Below, piece by piece: positions 17,800 to 26,547 of a DNA stretch of 64,000 nucleotides. A model generated the notes under the pieces. That model was not told the DNA's origin. It ran no database searches and saw only the letters and a list, made by a program, of their open reading frames with translations. Source of the DNA: Acidobacteriaceae bacterium (GTDB lineage Bacteria > Acidobacteriota > Terriglobia > Terriglobales > Acidobacteriaceae). Position 1 is the stretch's first letter; every line of letters begins with the position of its first letter. Location: NCBI GenBank assembly GCA_030037545.1, contig JASHRF010000061.1, forward strand, positions 17,033-81,032, written 5' to 3'. A program made the translations under genes and the position numbers.

Positions 17800-19448
17800 A
17801 GCGTGTCAACGCTGTGGTCATTGGCGCAGGCGCCGGAGGCGGCATAGTCGCCAAAGAACTGTCGATGGCGGGACTTAGTGTGGTTCTGCTGGAGCGAGGA
17901 AAGTGGTACACACCATACGATTGCCGCAAGGACGATCTCCGCAATCAACGCACAGCCGTGCTGGGCAATGCATTCGGACCTGAGGACCACGGAAATCCTC
18001 GCGTGTGGGTCGACCCGGCGGGCGCAGAGCACATCGCACTGCCCAGCGATGGTATCTATCAAAACAACGCAGCCTGCGTAGGTGGAGGGACGTTCAGCTA
18101 TGGCGCCATGGCTTGGCGCTATCTGCCGCAGGATTTCCGCATGAAATCCACTTATGGGAGGCCCGAGGGCAGCTCGCTGGAAGATTGGCCCATCGGCTAC
18201 GACGACCTGGAGCCCTTTTACGAAAAGGCGGAGTACGAGATCGGCATTTCAGGCGATTATTCCGGCACCCCGTTTCACGGTCCCAGACGGCGCCCGCTCC
18301 CCATGCCGCCGTTGCCCCCGAATCGCGAATTCGAAATCCTGGAACCCGCCGCAAAGCGCCTCGGCCTGCACCCCTTTCACATTCCCATGGCCCGCAACGC
18401 CGTACCGTACAACGGCCGCGGCTCATGCATGCGGTGCCGTTGGTGCGTCGGATTTGCCTGCGAAGTGGACGCCAAGAACGGTTCGCAGAACACGGTAATT
18501 CCCACCGCCTTGTCGACAGGAAATTGCGAATTGCGTACGAAGTGCATGGTGAAGGAGATCCTCACTGATAATGGCGGCAGCGCGCGCGGCGTAGCATACT
18601 TCGACGCCGATGGGCATTTGCAGGAGCAGCCTTCCGACATCGTCGTGGTTTCAGCCTGCGCCATTGAATCGGCCCGCCTGCTGCTGAATTCGAAGAGCCG
18701 CCTGTTTCCCAATGGTATGGGAAATCGCTACGACCAAGTGGGCCGGAATTTACAAGGCCATCACTATACCGGAGCGGTGGGTTATTTTGACTTCGATACC
18801 TACGACGATATCGGCCCCGGAGCGAGCATCGCCGTCACCGACTATAACCATGGAACGCCCGGTCTCTGCGGCGGCGGTCTTCTCGCCAATGAATTCATTC
18901 GCCTGCCCATTCAGATGATCGATCGCATGCCTTCGGATACGCCGCGATGGGGGCTGGGACACAAGCGGGCCATGCGCGATTTCTACAAGCGGAACATCGT
19001 CGTGATGGGGCCGACCCAGCAGATTCCTGCCGCCGACGCCAGAGTCACTCTCGACTCAACGGTGAGAGACAAGTGGGGCTTGCCGGTGGCGCGCATCTCC
19101 GGCAATGTCCATCCCCATACCTTTGAAATTGGCAAAAAACAGGCAGATCGCGCGGCGGCGTGGCTCAAGGAGACAGGCGCCGTCAGCATTTCGCGATTCG
19201 CGGGCAAGGGCGTGCTGGTGTCCGCCGGCCAGCACCAGGCCGGTACTTGCCGCATGGGCGACGACCCGCGCAGCTCGGTGGTGAACAAGCAATGCCAGAT
19301 TCACGATGTCGATAATGTGTTCGTCATTGACTCCAGTGTTCACGTGACGAATGGCGGATTCAATCCCGCGCTCACCATCATGGCCATCGCTTACTACGCT
19401 TCTGAAGCGCTGCTCCGGAACTGGAAAGGCACGCAATTCCGGTCATGA
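17796..19448 (+). CDS. GMC-family FAD oxidoreductase (gluconate 2-dehydrogenase flavoprotein-like)
   Basis: Oxidises the hydroxyl of a sugar, sugar acid or alcohol and passes electrons to a cytochrome. 550 residues. FAD-binding VVIGAGAGGGIVAKELSMAG is at the N-terminus, VGGGTFSYGAMAWRY follows, GSCMRCRWCVGFACEVDAKN is the Cys-rich region seen in gluconate-dehydrogenase-like members, and GQHQAGTCRMGDDPRSSVV plus HVTNGGFNPALTIMAIAYYASE carry the C-terminal GMC active-site residues. No own signal peptide, consistent with co-export with the Tat-bearing small subunit encoded just upstream. Coupled by ATGA overlaps to both neighbours. Substrate unknown. Confidence 0.92.
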   Translation: MKRVNAVVIGAGAGGGIVAKELSMAGLSVVLLERGKWYTPYDCRKDDLRNQRTAVLGNAFGPEDHGNPRVWVDPAGAEHIALPSDGIYQNNAACVGGGTFSYGAMAWRYLPQDFRMKSTYGRPEGSSLEDWPIGYDDLEPFYEKAEYEIGISGDYSGTPFHGPRRRPLPMPPLPPNREFEILEPAAKRLGLHPFHIPMARNAVPYNGRGSCMRCRWCVGFACEVDAKNGSQNTVIPTALSTGNCELRTKCMVKEILTDNGGSARGVAYFDADGHLQEQPSDIVVVSACAIESARLLLNSKSRLFPNGMGNRYDQVGRNLQGHHYTGAVGYFDFDTYDDIGPGASIAVTDYNHGTPGLCGGGLLANEFIRLPIQMIDRMPSDTPRWGLGHKRAMRDFYKRNIVVMGPTQQIPAADARVTLDSTVRDKWGLPVARISGNVHPHTFEIGKKQADRAAAWLKETGAVSISRFAGKGVLVSAGQHQAGTCRMGDDPRSSVVNKQCQIHDVDNVFVIDSSVHVTNGGFNPALTIMAIAYYASEALLRNWKGTQFRS

Positions 19449-20533
19449 AAAGATGGCTGATCATCTGCGGGTTTGCGATCTGCTCCGTTACTCTCCTGGC
19501 AGTCGGAGTTACACAAGGGGCGTCGCTCTACTACGCTGCCGGTCATGGAGCCGCTTGCGCAGATTGCCATGAAATGGCTGAGTATGCAAGCGCGGTGCAC
19601 TCTTCTCCGCATGACAATGCCACGTGTACAGACTGCCACCAGGCCAGCCTCTTCACCAGGCTTCGCCACATCCAAGTCCATCTGGCCGGTAGCGCGCCGG
19701 AAACAATCCGGCTGCGCGAAGTCGACGTGAGGCAGATGATTGCGAACTGTAAGAGCTGCCATGAGCACGAATATGCGAGTTGGCGCGCCGGCCCGCACAG
19801 CGCTACTTATACCGAGATATTCGCGGATCCGGCACACATCTCGAAGCGCGGTTTAATGGACGACTGCTTTCGCTGTCACGGAATGTATTTCGACGGGGCG
19901 ATCCGCGACCTGGTTCAACCCCAGAACACGCGTGGTCCTTGGCATCTATCCCATCCGGAACTTGCCGGCCAGCCAACCATTCCTTGCCAGGCTTGCCATT
20001 GGATACACCGGGAAGGCCCGCCGGAAACCAAGCCGCCCGCGCGAATCTCCGTTGCAGGACCGATCGTCCCCCAGTCTCTGGGATTCTTTGATCGGCGGGA
20101 GGGTATGCACTTCGCTGCGGCAACCCTCGCGATTCCTACGCTCTACGATGGCCCCCGGCAGCTCAAGGCGAGCCCGGATCAGCGGCAGGCAATCTGTTAT
20201 CAGTGCCACGCGCCTCGGCTACCTGAAGCGAATAGCACGGCCGCGGCCAACCACTGGGGACCGCAGGCCGGCTCAGGCGACGATCGCACCCCGATGGGAG
20301 TTCATGAAGGCCTCAGCTGCTTCTCGTGCCACAATAGCCATAACGAGAGCGCGCGAGCCTCGTGCGCCACGTGTCACCCGGAGATGTCACACTGCGGCCT
20401 CGATGTGGAGAAAATGGATACAACTTACGCGAATCCCGCGAGCAAGCATAATATTCATTGGGTCAAGTGCACTGATTGCCATCAGCACGGACTACCGCGG
20501 GTGAAGTGCGTCGTCACCGTCGCGGCACGATGA
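19445..20533 (+). CDS. Membrane-anchored nine-haem cytochrome c
   Basis: Electron carrier of the NapC/NirT-like multihaem type. 362 residues with one N-terminal membrane segment (WLIICGFAICSVTLLAVGV) and nine CxxCH motifs: CADCH, CTDCH, CKSCH, CFRCH, CQACH, CYQCH, CFSCH, CATCH and CTDCH. Conventional gluconate dehydrogenase complexes use a three-haem cytochrome as third subunit, so nine haems here is unusual. ATG overlaps the GMC stop, placing it in the same operon; it most likely takes electrons from the flavoprotein and delivers them to the quinone pool or an oxidase. Confidence 0.9.
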   Translation: MKRWLIICGFAICSVTLLAVGVTQGASLYYAAGHGAACADCHEMAEYASAVHSSPHDNATCTDCHQASLFTRLRHIQVHLAGSAPETIRLREVDVRQMIANCKSCHEHEYASWRAGPHSATYTEIFADPAHISKRGLMDDCFRCHGMYFDGAIRDLVQPQNTRGPWHLSHPELAGQPTIPCQACHWIHREGPPETKPPARISVAGPIVPQSLGFFDRREGMHFAAATLAIPTLYDGPRQLKASPDQRQAICYQCHAPRLPEANSTAAANHWGPQAGSGDDRTPMGVHEGLSCFSCHNSHNESARASCATCHPEMSHCGLDVEKMDTTYANPASKHNIHWVKCTDCHQHGLPRVKCVVTVAAR

Positions 20534-20812
20534 GTCCTTTACGCTGGGCGGTTCTCGAATTAGTCCAACCGGCTCACGCGCCCTCGAGAATACGCCGGAC
20601 GGCCGTAATGAGTGCCCGGCTCTAGATCGGCACCCACTCAGTACAGCGTTGGGAATGCAACCGTCAGTGTGAGAGACTCTTTATTTGAAGGAGTCGATTT
20701 TGAGTTTGCCCATCGGCCGCGGATCCATGCTGGCGGTCGCTGTTGGTGTGTTTGCCAGCTAACCTTTATCTCGCGCGCAGCGGTTTTGATTTAGCTTTCA
20801 GGAATCCTCAGG

Positions 20813-23275
20813 ATGACTTGGTCACGATTAGTTGCTTCGGCTGCCGTCGCGTTGAGCGCTTTGTTTGTCTGTCTGATTGATGCGCAGAATTCTACCGCGC
20901 GCGGAGCAGCGACGGTTAATCATCCGCTCTCCCTCCAAAGAGTAGCAGCGGACTGGAGCACATACAACGGAGGCGTTGACGGCGATCACTTCTCTTCGCT
21001 AACTCAGATCAATCGCGCCAATGTGCGAAATCTGCGGCTGGCATGGATTTACAACACCGAAGAGCGTGGAGATCCCCAGGAACAGGGAGGACTTGAAACC
21101 AATCCTCTGGTTGTTGGCCGGACAATGTTCGTGTACACTCCGTCGCAGAAGATTGTGGCGCTCGACGCAGCGTCAGGCAAGGTTCTCTGGACTTTCGACT
21201 CGGGCATTTCTACCCAAATGCCCAACCGCGGCATGTGCTATTGGACCGATGGGAAAGATAGCCGATTGCTGGCAGCCGTGGCCGATCACCTCTATGCTCT
21301 CAACCCGAAGACAGGAAAACCCATCGCCAACTTCGGAGAAGACGGAGCCGTCGATCTGCGCAAGAACCTGGGAGAAACCGACTACACCAAGACCTTCGTC
21401 GCCATGACTTCTCCCGGCATTCTTTACAAGGACCTGATCATCGTTGGTTTCCGCGCACCCGAGGAAGAACCTGCGGCACGCGCCGATATTCGCGCTTACG
21501 ACGTGCGCACCGGCCGGCTGCGGTGGACGTTTCACACTATTCCCCACCCCGGTGAACCGGGATATGAAACCTGGCCTCCAGACGCGTGGAAAACCACTGC
21601 CGGGTCCGCAAATAACTGGGCGGGAATGGCGCTGGACGTCAAGCGGGGCATCGTCTACGCGCCCACAGGATCTGCTGTGGCGGACTTCTACGGCTACGAC
21701 CGCTTGGGAAATGACTTATTCGCCGATACGCTGCTCGCGCTTGACGCTGGCACGGGCAAGCTTCTGTGGTATTTTCAGGGCGTTCACCACGATATCTGGG
21801 ACCGCGACTTCCCTTCCCCGCCTGCATTGGTAACCGTGAAGCGCCATGGGCGCTTGGTCGATGCCGTCGCACAGACGACGAAACAGGGTTATGTTTTCCT
21901 TTTCGACCGCGTGACCGGAAAGCCTCTCTTCCCCATCCAGGAGCGTCCGTTTCCACCCAGCGACGTGCCGGGCGAGGTCAGTTCACCAACGCAGCCCATC
22001 CCGCTGGCGCCCGCACCCTACGCGCGTCAAATGCTGACTGCCGATATGCTCACTGAGCGCACGCCTGAAGCGCATGCCTGGGCAGTGGATCGGTTCAAAA
22101 CTTTCCGCAGCGGCGGCCAGTTCGTCCCGTTCTCGGTGAATGAACAGACCATCATCTTTCCCGGGTTTGATGGAGGCGGTGAGTGGGGCGGGCCGGCAGT
22201 GGATCCTCGCAGCGGCGTAATTTATATCAACTCCAACGATGTGGCCTGGACAGGCGCCCTGACCCTCAACACGCGCGGCAAGAGCCCTGGCGAAGATACT
22301 TATTTGAGTCAATGCTCAGGATGTCATGGCGAAAATCGCCAAGGCTCGCCGCCCGCGTTCCCATCGCTGCTTGGCATCGACAAAACTCTCGGCGCATCAG
22401 GCATCACCAAGGTGATTCGGGAGGGTAAAGGAAGAATGCCGTCCTTTCCCAACATCGACGACGCGACTCTTAGAGGCTTGATTACATTTCTCCGTACACC
22501 GCCGAGCGCCGTCTCCTCTGGGACGCCTGTTGCGGCCGGCAATCGCAATGAGAAGACCGGCGCCGCTCTCTATGACATGCATTGCGCCATCTGCCATGGC
22601 GATGACCTGGCTGGCGGGCCATCGAATTATCCGGGCCTTATCGGCGTCCGGAGCCGGCTGTCTGACCAGCAGATTGCAGCCATCATTCACAATGGCGAGG
22701 GCCCCATGCCGGCCTTTCCTGAACTCGCCGCCGCCGCCACTGAGGCTCTTCTGCGCTTCCTCGGCCCCGCGCCCGCGCAGCTCTCCGAAGACGCTTCTTC
22801 TAAGAGAGAGGCCACTCCGATCGATGGGCCTCCCGAGGGAACGGCGAAATATCGTTTCACCGGATATCGCAAGTTTCTCGATCCCGATGGCTATCCTGCG
22901 ATTCTTCCGCCATGGGGCACGCTGAACGCCATTGACCTGAATACCGGAAAATATCTTTGGAAGATTCCATTTGGACAGTATCCGGCCCTCGCGGCCAAGG
23001 GCATGGGCAATACCGGCTCGGAGAACTACGGCGGTCCGATTATCACGGCCAGCGGTCTTCTCTTTATCGGAGCGACCATCTACGACCACAAGATTCGCGC
23101 CTTTAATAGCCAAACCGGCAAATTACTTTGGGAGGCAGACCTGCCATACTCTGGCGTGGCGACGCCGGCTACGTATATGGTCGACGGCAAGCAGTACATC
23201 GTGATCGCAGCAAGCGGCCAGCGCGATCCTAAACGTCCGCAGGGAGCCGTCTATGTTGCTTTCACGCTTCCTTGA
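20813..23275 (+). CDS. PQQ-dependent dehydrogenase with two inserted cytochrome c motifs
   Basis: Periplasmic quinoprotein of the sugar/alcohol dehydrogenase type, 820 residues, with signal peptide (VASAAVALSALFVCLIDAQ). Propeller signs: DWSTYNGGVDGDHFSSLTQIN, VRNLRLAWIYNTEE, NNWAGMALDVKRGIVYAPTG, GVHHDIWDRDFPSPPAL, GGGEWGGPAVDPRSGVIY and the terminal ENYGGPIITASGLLFIGATIYDHKIRAF. Two c-type haem motifs, CSGCH (residues 501-505) and CAICH (591-595), lie between blades rather than at the C-terminus. It is 279 bases downstream of the nine-haem cytochrome. Substrate is probably a sugar or alcohol; electrons would pass from PQQH2 through the built-in haems to an external acceptor. Confidence 0.9.
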   Translation: MTWSRLVASAAVALSALFVCLIDAQNSTARGAATVNHPLSLQRVAADWSTYNGGVDGDHFSSLTQINRANVRNLRLAWIYNTEERGDPQEQGGLETNPLVVGRTMFVYTPSQKIVALDAASGKVLWTFDSGISTQMPNRGMCYWTDGKDSRLLAAVADHLYALNPKTGKPIANFGEDGAVDLRKNLGETDYTKTFVAMTSPGILYKDLIIVGFRAPEEEPAARADIRAYDVRTGRLRWTFHTIPHPGEPGYETWPPDAWKTTAGSANNWAGMALDVKRGIVYAPTGSAVADFYGYDRLGNDLFADTLLALDAGTGKLLWYFQGVHHDIWDRDFPSPPALVTVKRHGRLVDAVAQTTKQGYVFLFDRVTGKPLFPIQERPFPPSDVPGEVSSPTQPIPLAPAPYARQMLTADMLTERTPEAHAWAVDRFKTFRSGGQFVPFSVNEQTIIFPGFDGGGEWGGPAVDPRSGVIYINSNDVAWTGALTLNTRGKSPGEDTYLSQCSGCHGENRQGSPPAFPSLLGIDKTLGASGITKVIREGKGRMPSFPNIDDATLRGLITFLRTPPSAVSSGTPVAAGNRNEKTGAALYDMHCAICHGDDLAGGPSNYPGLIGVRSRLSDQQIAAIIHNGEGPMPAFPELAAAATEALLRFLGPAPAQLSEDASSKREATPIDGPPEGTAKYRFTGYRKFLDPDGYPAILPPWGTLNAIDLNTGKYLWKIPFGQYPALAAKGMGNTGSENYGGPIITASGLLFIGATIYDHKIRAFNSQTGKLLWEADLPYSGVATPATYMVDGKQYIVIAASGQRDPKRPQGAVYVAFTLP

Positions 23276-23310
23276 GAACTCCCCATCTGCGTCAACTGGC
23301 GCCCGCGTCT

Positions 23311-23946
23311 TCAGTCGTCCTTGGCAGTTCCGCTGATCCCCAGCCGCTCCATCCATCCCGCAAGTTCGCGCGCATCGGCGCTGCCGGCCGCCTGCGTCGC
23401 GCGCACATTCATCCGCTCCTGTTCGGCGCGGTTCTGGCTCAGTTTGAACTTGCCTTCGATCCGCTCAATCGTAATTCGGAACCCCATAATTCCGGCCAGC
23501 ATGGCTCGCCGGTAACCCTCCGGCATGGCACGCCATCTCTCTCCATACGCTGGCTCATGCGTCGCAATCAATCCCGCGAGCAGCGCATCTTTGGTCCCAT
23601 CGTCCTCAACCAGCACCAACTTGCCATAGGCATGGATCGCAATGTAATTCCAAGTCGGAACCGAAAGCTCTTCCACATAATTCGTCGGCGAAACATAGCT
23701 GTGCGGTCCGAGAAACACCACCAGCGTCTCGCGTCCTGCCAGCGCCTGCCAGTGATGGTTCGCGCGCGCAAAATGTCCCTCCAGCAGCCCGTGCTTACCC
23801 TCGTCCTTCACCACCAGCGGCAGATGTGTAGCCGTCAAGCTCCCCTCTGCATCCTGCGGCCCAAACAAAATCGCAAACGAATATCGCCGCATCGCGTCCA
23901 GCAGCACCGCGCGCTCATAAATCTGATTGAATCTCGGTGTGTACAC
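23311..23946 (-). CDS. PaiB-family FMN-binding protein
   Basis: 211 residues matching the PaiB/FMN-binding split-barrel family, annotated as negative transcriptional regulators after Bacillus PaiB, although direct DNA binding is poorly supported. The start MYTPRFNQIYERAVLLDAMRRYSFAILFG, TATHLPLVV, GHFARANHHWQAL, VVFLGPHSYVSPTNYVE, VPTWNYIAIHAYGKL and the C-terminal MLAGIMGFRITIERIEGKFKLSQNR are typical. It stands alone, convergent with the PQQ dehydrogenase (35 bases between stops). Exact role unknown. Confidence 0.9.
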   Translation of the reverse strand: MYTPRFNQIYERAVLLDAMRRYSFAILFGPQDAEGSLTATHLPLVVKDEGKHGLLEGHFARANHHWQALAGRETLVVFLGPHSYVSPTNYVEELSVPTWNYIAIHAYGKLVLVEDDGTKDALLAGLIATHEPAYGERWRAMPEGYRRAMLAGIMGFRITIERIEGKFKLSQNRAEQERMNVRATQAAGSADARELAGWMERLGISGTAKDD

Positions 23947-24274
23947 TCAATCCTCGATCCGAAAAAACGCGCCGGCGGGAAACCCATCGCCGGGGCGCGC
24001 CCCAACCTGTTTTCGATACGTCCCAAGATATCGGTAAACCTGAAGGATGAGCAAGATCGTTCCGAATCCAGAGTGCGGCTCCATGCCCGCCGGCGAGCTT
24101 ATTGCGGAAATGGATCGTCATCGTTTGACCCAGCGCTGGCCCCGAGAGCGCGCATATCGTGAAAGATCTCGCGCCTTCGATTGACGTGGTTTGTGTTCCG
24201 GAACGGGCCCGCACGCTCGAACCTTACGGCCAGGATCCGTGCTTTAACGCTCAGATGACGGTCGCAGAGATTAA

Positions 24275-24395
24275 AGCCTGTTATTAACCTTGTGGCAAGT
24301 CGCGCAGAATCAATAGTTTACAGAGATTAGGCTGAACTCTATTTTGTTCACAAGTGCTTTTGAATCAGTAGATTGCAAAAAGTTAATAACAGGCT
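24275..24395. mobile_element. MITE-like element with 14-bp terminal inverted repeats
   Basis: AGCCTGTTATTAAC (24275-24288) and GTTAATAACAGGCT (24382-24395) are perfect inverted ends; extending inward gives 16 of 17 matching positions. The 121-bp unit is AT-richer than its surroundings, encodes nothing, and sits in decayed DNA. No clear target duplication is seen (flanks TTA/TAA are only suggestive). Confidence 0.4.
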
Positions 24396-24804
24396 CTAAG
24401 GGAATTCAAAGCCCAGGGCAATCGCACTTCAAAAACCGCAATTCTCTTGAAGGACTCCTCTTCTTCGCTTTGCCGTTGTCAAGGCCTTGCCAAGGCCGCA
24501 TCGGCCGCATCGCGCTCATTGGGCGGAAAATATATTTTCGCCCTTCGTTGCGGGTTAATTTCGCCGTTCCGCTATGCTGTGAAGAATGCTCCCAGGCAGG
24601 CGCTCATGGACGCTCCAGAATCCGGGGCCGGCAGGCGCAAAAAAGCGCAGGAAAGTTAAGTTTTCTCGCACAAATCGGCAGGTTAATCGCACCCGAAAAC
24701 GTATCCAACCATCAGAAAACAAGGAGCTTCATGGCAAAATCCCATACACCCCCCCGGGGGGTATATATGAACCTGAAATCAACACCACCGGTGCACCAAT
24801 TCCA

Positions 24805-24996
24805 AATGCGATTGCCCTGATTCAAAGCCAAGGCCCCATTGCGGATGCCAAGTTGTACGCGACAATGAATCACGAGAGCAATCGCATGAAGGAAGACTCC
24901 CGTGTGGACGAAAGGACGCTTCAGGAAATTTACCTGCTTCCGTTTACAGCCGCCATTCGCGAAGCGCATGTAGGAACGGTCATGTGCGCGTATAGA
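24805..24996 (+). pseudogene. Fragment of GH3 beta-glucosidase
   Basis: A 64-codon open stretch reads NAIALIQSQGPIADAKLYAT, then MNHESNRMKEDSRVDERTLQ, then EIYLLPFTAAIREAHVGTVM and CAY. This matches the internal GH3 segment that normally reads IQS.GV.A..KHY..N.QE..R....VDERTLREIYL.PF.AAV.E..VG.VMCAYN. The substrate-binding KHY has become KLY. No upstream or downstream GH3 sequence is present in any frame that I could see, so this is a decayed remnant of a gene of about 2.3 kb. Confidence 0.75.
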
Positions 24997-25182
24997 AGAT
25001 CAATGGAATCTATTCCTGCGAGCTTTCCCATGCCGAGGGGACGAAGATTCCGCGCCCGTCCGTCACCACTTGCGGAATGGTTAGCGGCTCTCGATCGCAT
25101 GCTCGCAGCTGCGGGCGGTCTTGATGGCACGAAGGAAAGCAGCGGGGAAGTTGTCGGGGCATTTCCCGGCCCGTCCAGGGCT

Positions 25183-26475
25183 TTAGGTTGACTGCGCCGG
25201 CATTCGCGGCTTCGCCGGCGTGCGCTGACGAAGCACTTCGGTTTCGTAGCGGCGCACCGTCGCCAGCCATTCGCCGCCACAGGGTACGGTTTTGCTGGCG
25301 CAGTAGTAATCCCAAACCGCGGACCAGGGCATCGATTTCTCTTCTTCAAGCAGGGCCAGCCGGGTGGTAAAGTCAAACTCGCTCTCCGCCTGCGTGAGCG
25401 CCGGGCGCGGCTCCAACAGGGCCATCAGCAAGGCCTTGCGCATGTTGCGCGCGCCGATGACCCAGGCCGCCACGCGGTTGATGCTGGCGTCGAAATAATC
25501 GAGACCAATGTGCACCCTATCCAAGGCGTTCGAGCGCACGATCTCCTGCGCGATGGCGATGGTCGCGTCGTCGAGCAGCACCACGTGGTCGCTGTCCCAG
25601 CGCACCGGCCGCGAAACGTGGAGCAGCAACTCGTCAAGAAAGCACAGGCAGGTGGAAATCTTGTCGGCCACGCTTTCGGTGGGGTGGAAGTGGCCTGCGT
25701 CAAGGCAGAGCAGCGTTTTGCGCGTGGCGGCGTAGGCAAGGAAGAACTCGTTGGAACCCACCGTGCAGCTTTCTGTGCCAATGCCGAAGAGTTTACCTTC
25801 CACCGCGACCTTGTGATGGCGTCCGTCGACAGCAGCGAGGACTTCATCGAGAGCGTTTATGAGGCGCTGCCGCGGAGCGAGCCGGTCAGCGGGCGTGTCC
25901 TTGTATCCATCCGGAATCCAGATGTTCATGATCGCGGGGCTGTTCAATTCCCTGCCCATGTGCTCGCTGATCCGGCGGCAGGCTATGCAATGGTCGATCC
26001 AGAAACGGCGGATGGCGGCATCGGGATGGCTCAGAGTCAGGTTCTGCGCGCTCTTGGGATGAGAGAAGCACGTGGGATTAAAGTCCAGGCCGAGGCCTTG
26101 CCGCCGCGCCCAGTCGATCCAGTGCTGGAAATGGGCCGGCTGGATGGCATCGCGCTCTATGGGGCCATCGGCCTCGAGGTATATGGCGTGCAGGTTTACG
26201 CGGCTGCGGCCCGGGATAAGCGAGAGCGCCAGTTCGAGATCGGCGCGCAGCTCCGGCGCCGTGCGCGCGCGGCCTGGATAGTTTCCCGTGGTCTGGATGC
26301 CGCCGGTCAGTTGGCCATCGGGATTTTCGAAGCCTAGCACATCGTCGCCCTGCCAGCACTGCAGAGATATGGGAATGGCGTCCAATTGCGCCAGCACGGC
26401 GTCGGTGTCCAAGCCTTGATCGGCGAAGCGCTGCCTGGCGAGCTGGTAAGCATCCTGAATGGGTTTCTCGATCAT
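25183..26475 (-). CDS. rhaA: L-rhamnose isomerase
   Basis: Converts L-rhamnose to L-rhamnulose in the cytoplasm, first step of rhamnose catabolism. 430 residues, close to the 419 of E. coli RhaA, and strongly similar through its length: [117 protein letters not shown] and [20 protein letters not shown]. Metal-site His and Asp residues are kept. AAAGGAG precedes the ATG. It follows rhaT by 72 bases on the same strand, forming a rhaT-rhaA pair. No rhamnulokinase or rhamnulose-phosphate aldolase is adjacent. Confidence 0.97.
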   Translation of the reverse strand: MIEKPIQDAYQLARQRFADQGLDTDAVLAQLDAIPISLQCWQGDDVLGFENPDGQLTGGIQTTGNYPGRARTAPELRADLELALSLIPGRSRVNLHAIYLEADGPIERDAIQPAHFQHWIDWARRQGLGLDFNPTCFSHPKSAQNLTLSHPDAAIRRFWIDHCIACRRISEHMGRELNSPAIMNIWIPDGYKDTPADRLAPRQRLINALDEVLAAVDGRHHKVAVEGKLFGIGTESCTVGSNEFFLAYAATRKTLLCLDAGHFHPTESVADKISTCLCFLDELLLHVSRPVRWDSDHVVLLDDATIAIAQEIVRSNALDRVHIGLDYFDASINRVAAWVIGARNMRKALLMALLEPRPALTQAESEFDFTTRLALLEEEKSMPWSAVWDYYCASKTVPCGGEWLATVRRYETEVLRQRTPAKPRMPAQST

Positions 26476-26491
26476 GCCAATGCCACTCCTT

Positions 26492-26506
26492 TCACGGTTA
26501 ACGTGA
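26492..26506. promoter_or_regulatory. Inverted repeat between rhaT and rhaA
   Basis: TCACG (26492-26496) and CGTGA (26502-26506) are inverted around GTTAA. The same arms occur upstream of rhaT at 27747-27762 with a 6-base spacer. This may be a shared regulator site; arms are short, so chance is possible. Confidence 0.25.
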
Positions 26507-26547
26507 GGCCGGATGCGAGACGCAGCGAGACTCCGGAGGCGATGGGA

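Larger units (their letters stand above)
23947..25182. other. Degenerate intergenic stretch with element and gene remnants
   Basis: About 1.2 kb without an intact gene. It contains a MITE-like inverted-repeat element (24275-24395), a G/C-tract palindrome (24750-24761) and a GH3 beta-glucosidase remnant (24805-24996). A 42-codon frame from GTG 24159 (KDLAPSIDVVCVPERARTLE) runs into the element and stops there, so it may be another truncated gene; I do not recognise it. Minus-strand frames near 25010-25315 end in a protein-like tail (IPQVVTDGRGIFVPSAW) but give no recognisable family. Confidence 0.6.
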
